Source of the DNA: Candidatus Krumholzibacteriia bacterium
GTDB lineage: Bacteria; Krumholzibacteriota; Krumholzibacteriia; LZORAL124-64-63
NCBI GenBank assembly: GCA_030643455.1
Contig: DAOWLV010000046.1
Span: 1 to 11,775, forward strand
Direction of reading: 5' to 3'
Length of the DNA: 11,775 nt
The notes beneath the pieces are model-generated. The model saw only the letters and a list, made by a program, of their open reading frames with translations. It searched no databases and was not told the DNA's origin. This document shows, in pieces, positions 7,010-11,775 of this stretch (its first letter is position 1; each line of letters starts with the position of its first letter). A program made the position numbers and the translations under genes.

Positions 7010-8362
7010 CTAATTTTTCCTTTCCAATAAACTGGCACCAAGCACACCAACCGAAACCGCCAACCCCGGGAAAATCGCCTCCACCCCCAGCCAAGGTCCC
7101 CCCTGGCCAAGCACCAGCCAGGCTACGGCAACCCCTCCCGAAAGAAGCATCGACACAAACACCCACCGCCCCGAAACCCGCCGACGTGTATGCGCCAAAA
7201 CCAGGGGCAACAGCAGCATGGGCGTACCGATCGATCCCAGCGTCTTCCACAACGCGATCACTGAACCAGCCCACAGGGCCAGCACCACGGCCACCACCGC
7301 GGTGGCCACCAGACTCCAGCGAATCACCGGCAGGGATTCTTCCTCGCTGACACCCCGCCAGCGCCCGATCAGGTCGCGGCCGAGAGTGATCGAGCCGATG
7401 AAGGAGTAACTGTCCACCGTCGACATGATCGTGGCCAAAAGTCCCACCGTGAACACTCCTTGCCAGAAGCTCGGCAACACCAGGCCGGCCAGGGCGGGGA
7501 AGGCCTGCACCGGGTCGGTCAGGTTCGGCAGCAGCACCCTCGCGTAAAGACCCGCGGTCGTGGTCAAAAGATCGAAGACGATCCAGAAACCGATGGCCGC
7601 GACGATCCCCCACTTGGCGGTCTTCTCGGTGCGCGCGGCATAACAGCGCTGGTAAAAGGCCGGCTCGACCAGGGTGGACAGGGCGATGAAATACCACACC
7701 GCGATCGCCTGGAACCCAAGGCCTCCATCCCACTTCAGGTGATCCGCCGGTAAACCATCCTGCAGAAACGACCAGCCACCGAAACGCGAAACGCACACCG
7801 GCACCAGGACCAGAAACGCGAGGAACATCAGGAAAAACTGCACCATGTCCGTGGCCACGACCGCGCGCAGCCCGCCGCGGAACACATAGCTGATCGAGAG
7901 CAGGGTACCGAGCACGACGCCCACCCACAGCGGCCAGCCCGTGGCGAAATTCACCAGCACGCCCAGCATCAGCACGTAGGCCGCCGGGGCGGTCATCACG
8001 AACAGGATCCCGGCTCCGGCCAGGGCGGCGGGGCGGCCGTAGCGATCTTCCAGAAGATCGGGCAGGGTCAGGACACGGGAACGGCGGGCACGGGCGGCCA
8101 GGAAAAATGCGAAAATTCCCGCGTACAGGTAGTAGGGCACCCCGAACACGAGCCAGTTGCTGATGCCGTAGGTCCAGGTGTATTCACCCACCCCGAGGAT
8201 GCCGCCGTACCAGGTCGTCACCAGGGAAGCCGTGAACGCGGGCAGGGTCAGGCGACGGCCGGCGACGATGTAGTCCACCGCACCGGTCGTCGGTTTGCGG
8301 AACAGGCGCAGCACGACAAACAGGAGAAACGCCGCGTAGACGACTCCGGCCAGGGAGCTCAA
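7010..8362 (-). CDS. Sodium:solute symporter (SSS/SLC5 family), probable thiamine importer
   Basis: 450 residues with about 12-13 predicted membrane segments. Family marks include DYIVAGRRL (30-38), WYGGILGVGEYTWTYG (51-66), FRGGLRAVVATDMVQ (161-175), EPAFYQRCYAARTEKTAKWG (233-252) and STVDSYSFIGS (314-324), which contains the Ser/Thr residues that form the Na2 sodium site in this fold. It would couple Na+ entry to solute uptake across the inner membrane. The start is TTG at 8362, one nt after the thiN stop; no better start lies nearby and the first helix begins at once, so translation is probably coupled to thiN. As the last gene of a TPP-riboswitch operon with a TonB receptor and thiamine pyrophosphokinase, it most likely carries thiamine or a precursor. 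Substrate is inferred from context only; the family also moves sugars, amino acids and pantothenate. Confidence 0.9.
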   Translation of the reverse strand: MSSLAGVVYAAFLLFVVLRLFRKPTTGAVDYIVAGRRLTLPAFTASLVTTWYGGILGVGEYTWTYGISNWLVFGVPYYLYAGIFAFFLAARARRSRVLTLPDLLEDRYGRPAALAGAGILFVMTAPAAYVLMLGVLVNFATGWPLWVGVVLGTLLSISYVFRGGLRAVVATDMVQFFLMFLAFLVLVPVCVSRFGGWSFLQDGLPADHLKWDGGLGFQAIAVWYFIALSTLVEPAFYQRCYAARTEKTAKWGIVAAIGFWIVFDLLTTTAGLYARVLLPNLTDPVQAFPALAGLVLPSFWQGVFTVGLLATIMSTVDSYSFIGSITLGRDLIGRWRGVSEEESLPVIRWSLVATAVVAVVLALWAGSVIALWKTLGSIGTPMLLLPLVLAHTRRRVSGRWVFVSMLLSGGVAVAWLVLGQGGPWLGVEAIFPGLAVSVGVLGASLLERKN

Positions 8363-8363
8363 A

Positions 8364-9092
8364 TCACTCGCCCTCGAACATGTCTTCGATGTAGTCGGGA
8401 CCGAGTTCCCGGTCGACGGCCACCAGCAGGGAACCGGTGCCCACGGAAATAAGCAGCGGGGACATGGTCACCCGGTTGCTGATCGTCGCGGGGCCACCGG
8501 GCTCGAGGGACTCGCCGAGCAGGGGATACATGGCGCCTTCGAAGGTCACACCGGTGACCTGGCCGCACATGGGGATCACGGAGAACAGGACGCCCGGAGA
8601 AATATCCCAGGATACCTCGGTCTCCGGGCCCAGCCGGACAGTATCGGCATGATGGCCCGCGAGCAGGATGCGCATCCGGTCGGCGAAACGTTCCAGGAGG
8701 TGCACGTTGTACAGGGTGTGGTCCAGGCGCCAACCCGTCGCGCCCATGAGGATTACTTCCTCGAACCCCTCCCCTTCCAGATAGAGCAGGGCCTTTTCGC
8801 TGTCGGTGGTGTACTGGTCGGCGACCTGCAGGAACTTGGGTCCGTCACGCCCGGACAGGATGCGCCCGGCCAGGGAATCGAAATCCCCGATCACCACCTC
8901 AGGTTCTCTTGGAAGGTGATCATAGGGATGGCCTGCGGCGTCGGCGCAGACGAACAGATCGGCGCCGCTCAACCAGTAGTCAAGCAGGGGTACCGGCGGC
9001 TGTGGCCCGTTGCACAGGACGACGGCACGCTTTCCCTTCTTGCGGAAGATGGGACACGAGGCCCCTCCGGTTTCCGGATCGTAGTGACTCAT
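8364..9092 (-). CDS. thiN: Thiamine pyrophosphokinase
   Basis: 242 residues. The enzyme transfers pyrophosphate from ATP to thiamine, giving TPP in one step in the cytoplasm, and so marks thiamine salvage. Motifs: CADAAGHPYDHLPREPEVVIGDFDS (49-73, with the acidic GDFDS nucleotide/metal site), DQYTTDSEKAL (92-102, the family's DQxxTDxxKAL), GATGWRLDHTLYN (117-129, the GGRxDHxLxN motif), and the C-terminal thiamine-binding beta-domain with GVTFEGAMYPL (181-191) and ISNRVT (204-209). The ATG at 9092 shares its A with the TGA stop of the TonB receptor gene (TGATG), so translation is probably re-initiated. A longer reading frame upstream lies wholly inside the receptor gene and is not needed. Length is close to the usual 210-240 residues. 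Confidence 0.95.
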   Translation of the reverse strand: MSHYDPETGGASCPIFRKKGKRAVVLCNGPQPPVPLLDYWLSGADLFVCADAAGHPYDHLPREPEVVIGDFDSLAGRILSGRDGPKFLQVADQYTTDSEKALLYLEGEGFEEVILMGATGWRLDHTLYNVHLLERFADRMRILLAGHHADTVRLGPETEVSWDISPGVLFSVIPMCGQVTGVTFEGAMYPLLGESLEPGGPATISNRVTMSPLLISVGTGSLLVAVDRELGPDYIEDMFEGE

Positions 9093-11329
9093 CAGAAGTT
9101 GTAATCCAATCCGACGGCGAAATTCCGCCCCGCGGCGGGTGTGTAGTAGTTCTCTGTGGCCCAGTATCCCCATGTTTCGTATTCCGTGTCACCAAGATTT
9201 CTCAGATGGACAAAGACCCGCGCCCCCTCCAACGCCCGTGCCCCCAGGCCGCCCAGGTCGAACCACAGCGAAAGATCGACCGTGGTCCAGGGATCGATGG
9301 TGCGGTCCTTGTTCCCGGTGTTGTCCAGATGCTGCCGTCCGGTGTCGCGCAGACGGAGACGGGTCTGCACGCCCGGGGTCCATCGGGCATCCCAGGAAAC
9401 CATCAACAGGTGGCTCGGAAACAGGGAGATGGGGTTGCCCGAATAGTCGTGAACCGATCCATCGTAGTCGTGGAAAAAATATTCCTCGAACTCGTCCCAG
9501 CTTCGCGAAGCGGCCAGGGAAAGTTCATGTGCGTGAGCGACCCTGGCGCGCAGGCCCAGTTCCAGTCCCTTGTGTAAGGTCCGGCCGGCGTTGCCGCGAA
9601 TGGAGCTGCCGTCGTCGCTGACCCCGCCGAGGGCCACGATCTCGTTCTGGAAGTCCATCCAGTAACCACCCAGGGTGAAACTCACGTGTGGGTTCTGCCA
9701 GGAGAGACCGACCTCGTAGTCGTCCACCCTCTCTTCCTGAACGTAGGGGTCGAACCACTCGACGTAGTCCACGGATCCGTCGGCCTTGAGCACTTCCCGG
9801 CTACGCTTGAACAAGGGTTGCACGCCAAGGTCGCTGCCGCTCTGCCAGGTGTCGAAGAGTTCCCCGTCGGTGGGCTCACGATGGTTGCGGCCCACCGAAC
9901 CATAAACCGCCATCTCCCCTCCCACCACTCGGCCTGGAGCCTGCCAGTGAAGCGCGCCCTTGGGGTTGAAGAAATCATAGTCTACCGTGTAGGCATTGCG
10001 CAGGTCGCCGGTGAAGTTGCCGGCCTCGTTCTGCATGAAGCTGTATTCCTTGTGCTGGAAATGCAGGTCCAATGTAGCAGTCAAGCCGCCCACGATCCTG
10101 TAGCGCTGGTTGGCGTACAGGGAAAAGGCGTCCTTGTCGCCGGTGTATTCATGGTACTTGAACTGCTCGGTGAAATCCCCGGGCGTGAAGCCTTCGGCCC
10201 ACATCACATCGCCCCAGTGGTCGGAGTGGAAGGTGTACCAGTCGCCCCCGACCAGCAGCCGCCCGCGATCCTGATTCCACTCCAGACCGGGTACCCAGCC
10301 GGCGTGGTCCTTGCGTACCCATTTCTGGCGGATCAGATCGATGTCATCGTCCGGGGCCACCCCCGGAAGAATGTCCAGGGCATAATCCCCGGCCCGCTGG
10401 TCTTCCTTGTAGTTCTCGTAGAACCCCTCGCCATTTATGTAGTAGAGCCTATTGGTCAGGGAAAGATTGTCACTGAAGAAAACCGTGTTGTGCAGTTCGT
10501 AGTGGGGCTGGCGGAAGTCGTCCACGGCATTGTGGTACGTTTCCATGTTCGCGGTGCGATTTGTGGCGAGAATCGAGGCGGGCACCGCGTCCCAGGCATG
10601 GTGGGTCAACTCCTTGCCCGTGTAGATGTTGATGCGCGTCGAGGTGTTGGTCGTCTCGTATTGACCGCTCCAGAACACACCCCAGCCTTCGTAGCCCGAA
10701 CGGTCGCGGTAACCGTCGCTCTCCTGGCGCGACAGCCGGATCATCGACTTGAATCCCTTGCCCAGCTTGCCGGTCTGGTAGCTGATCATCTGCCGTGAAA
10801 ATCCGTAGCTGCCCGCGTTCAGGGAGAACATCCCGCCCGGCGCCTGCGACAGATTTGCCGAAACGATGTTCACCGTGCCCCCGATGGCCGTCATGCCGCC
10901 GATGGAATTGGTGACGCCACGCTGTACCTGGATGTCCTGCACGCTGGACGCCAGATCGGGCATGTCCACCCACCAGACCTGATGGTCTTCCGGGTCATTC
11001 AAGGGGATCCCGTTGAACAGCACGCCTACGCGTCGCTGGTCGAAACCCCGGATCTTCAGGTAGGTGTACCCCAGGCCGCTGCCCGCATCACTGTAGGAGA
11101 ACACCCCGGGGATTCCCTGCAGAAGCATCGGCAGCTCGAGATCCGGCTCGCGCAACTGCAATTCTTCCTGGGTGATGTTGGTGACGTTCATGCTTGTGTC
11201 GTCGTCGTAGCGGCTGGCCGTGACCACGACTTCGCCACCTTCGTAGGTCCGGTCGGGATTGGCCTCGATTTCGGCGAACGCAGTCGCAGTCAAAAGAAGG
11301 AACAGGAGGGCGAAATGGACGCGTTTCAT
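9092..11329 (-). CDS. TonB-dependent outer-membrane receptor, probable thiamine receptor
   Basis: 745 residues from the ATG at 11329, preceded 7 nt upstream by GAGGT (11341-11337) and giving a good signal peptide (cleavage after TATAFA, residue 19). A TonB box-like EVVVTA (33-38) is followed by the plug domain (about 45-160: LQGIPGVFSYSDAG, LKIRGFDQRRVGVLFNGIPLNDPEDHQ, VQRGVTNSIGGMTAIGGTVNIVSA) and a 22-strand-type barrel to the end. The last strand finishes NFAVGLDYNF with the terminal Phe used for barrel assembly. There is no N-terminal carboxypeptidase-like domain, so it is not of SusC type. The TPP riboswitch directly upstream and thiN downstream point to thiamine or a thiamine phosphate as ligand, as for the OMT receptors of Bacteroidetes. 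It needs TonB-ExbBD, which is not in the window. Confidence 0.95.
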   Translation of the reverse strand: MKRVHFALLFLLLTATAFAEIEANPDRTYEGGEVVVTASRYDDDTSMNVTNITQEELQLREPDLELPMLLQGIPGVFSYSDAGSGLGYTYLKIRGFDQRRVGVLFNGIPLNDPEDHQVWWVDMPDLASSVQDIQVQRGVTNSIGGMTAIGGTVNIVSANLSQAPGGMFSLNAGSYGFSRQMISYQTGKLGKGFKSMIRLSRQESDGYRDRSGYEGWGVFWSGQYETTNTSTRINIYTGKELTHHAWDAVPASILATNRTANMETYHNAVDDFRQPHYELHNTVFFSDNLSLTNRLYYINGEGFYENYKEDQRAGDYALDILPGVAPDDDIDLIRQKWVRKDHAGWVPGLEWNQDRGRLLVGGDWYTFHSDHWGDVMWAEGFTPGDFTEQFKYHEYTGDKDAFSLYANQRYRIVGGLTATLDLHFQHKEYSFMQNEAGNFTGDLRNAYTVDYDFFNPKGALHWQAPGRVVGGEMAVYGSVGRNHREPTDGELFDTWQSGSDLGVQPLFKRSREVLKADGSVDYVEWFDPYVQEERVDDYEVGLSWQNPHVSFTLGGYWMDFQNEIVALGGVSDDGSSIRGNAGRTLHKGLELGLRARVAHAHELSLAASRSWDEFEEYFFHDYDGSVHDYSGNPISLFPSHLLMVSWDARWTPGVQTRLRLRDTGRQHLDNTGNKDRTIDPWTTVDLSLWFDLGGLGARALEGARVFVHLRNLGDTEYETWGYWATENYYTPAAGRNFAVGLDYNF

Positions 11330-11375
11330 TGCTGGCACCTCGAAAGGTTGGCCAGGCGGAGAAAGTGAAAGCCAC

Positions 11376-11409
11376 AAAAAACGGCGCCTCCGTTGTTCTG
11401 GAAGGCGCC
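11376..11409 (-). terminator. Intrinsic terminator of the TPP riboswitch expression platform
   Basis: On the minus strand GGCGCC (11409-11404) plus TCC (11402-11400 region with one bulged base) pairs with GGA and GGCGCC (11391-11383), leaving a loop of about 8 nt, followed directly by six T (11381-11376). It lies between the aptamer and the receptor gene, 47 nt before the ATG, and is the switchable off signal. An alternative pairing, AAACGG (11424-11419) with CCGTTT (11384-11379), extended past a single bulge by GCC with GGC, would destroy the terminator and uses the 3' strand of aptamer stem P1. Confidence 0.88.
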
Positions 11410-11418
11410 TCGTGCGGC

Positions 11419-11510
11419 CCGTTTCCCTACGCCGGCATGATCCGGTTCAGGTTCCAAGGGTTTTTCTCAGGCTGCATCCCATTTTTTGGCGGGACAGCCA
11501 CCCCCAACGG
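11419..11510 (-). ncRNA. TPP riboswitch aptamer (THI element)
   Basis: The minus strand carries all core parts of the thiamine pyrophosphate aptamer. P1 is CCGTT (11510-11506) with AACGG (11423-11419). P2 is GGGGGT (11505-11500) with AACCC (11462-11458). P3 is GGCTG (11499-11495) with CAGCC (11474-11470), continued by CCC/GGG. The conserved CTGAGA is at 11470-11465 and ACCTGA at 11452-11447. P5 is CCGG (11445-11442) with CCGG (11435-11432), followed by the conserved GCGTAGGGA (11432-11424). TPP binding closes P1, frees the downstream terminator and switches the receptor-thiN-symporter operon off. The position 90 nt upstream of the receptor ATG and the terminator immediately downstream support control of transcription rather than translation. 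Confidence 0.96.
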
Positions 11511-11518
11511 TCACCAGC

Positions 11519-11547
11519 AGGATAGTCGTCTCCATGGGAAGTGTCAA
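11519..11547 (-). promoter_or_regulatory. Sigma70-type promoter of the thiamine operon
   Basis: The minus strand has a perfect -35 TTGACA (11547-11542), a 17-bp spacer and -10 TATCCT (11524-11519, four of six matches). Transcription would begin around 11512-11511, one or two nt before the first base of aptamer stem P1 at 11510. Promoter and riboswitch are therefore fitted together with almost no spare leader. Confidence 0.8.
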
Positions 11548-11569
11548 CAGGTGCGCCGGCTGGAGAACT

Positions 11570-11581
11570 CCCCCCGGGGGG
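11570..11581. repeat. Perfect C6G6 palindrome after the phosphatase gene
   Basis: CCCCCCGGGGGG begins 3 nt after the stop codon of the minus-strand phosphatase gene, and abuts a second palindrome GGAGAACTCC (11562-11571). A GC-rich hairpin here could help end the upstream transcript, but there is no loop of normal size and no T run, so the role is unproven. Confidence 0.4.
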
Positions 11582-11584
11582 TCC

Positions 11585-11775
11585 CTACTGCGCCGCCTCA
11601 ACCCCCGGATAAGTCGTCATCGAATAGGGAATGTGCCCGCTGTCGGCAAACGCGATCAGCTTCTTTGATCCATCCGCACGCACCTGCACCACGGTGAGGC
11701 TGCAGTTGGCAACGCTCATCCCCAGCCAGGCCAAAGGATCGACTTCAAGCACCCGCGTGGCGAACCAGCGGATCA
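11585..11775 (-). CDS. PGAM5-like histidine phosphatase, C-terminal fragment
   Basis: The gene enters from the right edge; only the last 62 residues are present, ending at TAG (11587-11585). The fragment reads IRWFATRVLEVDPLAWLGMS, then VANCSLTVVQVRADGSKKLI, then AFADSGHIPYSMTTY and a short tail. This matches the end of histidine phosphatase (phosphoglycerate mutase) superfamily members of the PGAM5 kind, where xNVIRxxxCRALxxPPxAWLRxSxxNxSxT is followed by a Gly-His or Gly-Phe near the end. The catalytic RHG motif lies outside the window. The family dephosphorylates proteins or small phosphorylated metabolites, so the substrate is unknown. It reads in the same direction as the thiamine operon, but a strong promoter separates them and nothing ties it to thiamine. 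Confidence 0.7.
   Translation of the reverse strand, partial: IRWFATRVLEVDPLAWLGMSVANCSLTVVQVRADGSKKLIAFADSGHIPYSMTTYPGVEAAQ

Noticed and set aside
9686..10798. Long plus-strand ORF (370 codons) opposite the TonB receptor
   Set aside because: Fully inside a well-supported receptor gene; no domain, no RBS and composition typical of antisense frames in GC-rich DNA.

Overview
The window looks like chromosomal DNA from a Gram-negative bacterium of roughly 60% GC. Evidence for an outer membrane is an lpxD gene (lipid A synthesis), a PorV/OmpP1-like outer-membrane protein, a TonB-dependent receptor and a lipoprotein. A secreted protein ending in a PNPFNP-type FlgD-like/T9SS-like C-terminal domain suggests the FCB group or a neighbouring candidate phylum (Krumholzibacteria- or Eisenbacteria-like). 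This placement rests on gene content only and is uncertain.

Left part (1-3356): the 3' end of a CcsA/HemX-type membrane protein overlaps hemA (glutamyl-tRNA reductase) by ATGA. hemA converges with a minus-strand gene for a secreted protein of seven propeller-like repeats plus the C-terminal tail domain. Middle part (3357-6914): lpxD starts at TTG and is followed closely by an outer-membrane beta-barrel gene. After an approximately 350-bp gap comes a lipoprotein gene with two tandem Sm/SH3-like repeats and a C-terminal membrane helix. Two copies of an imperfect 53-54 bp palindromic repeat flank the lipoprotein gene.

Right part (7010-11547, minus strand): a complete thiamine-salvage operon. 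A consensus sigma70 promoter leads directly into a TPP riboswitch with a terminator/antiterminator expression platform. Three tightly packed genes follow: a TonB-dependent receptor, thiamine pyrophosphokinase (stop and start share one base) and a sodium:solute symporter (1-nt gap). Read together: the receptor brings thiamine across the outer membrane, the symporter probably carries it across the inner membrane, thiamine pyrophosphokinase traps it as TPP, and TPP shuts the operon off through the riboswitch. The symporter sits where the better-known Bacteroidetes operons carry PnuT, which makes it the most interesting functional prediction here. At the right edge is the 3' end of a PGAM5-like histidine phosphatase gene. 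I saw no tRNA, rRNA, CRISPR array, insertion sequence or phage gene.
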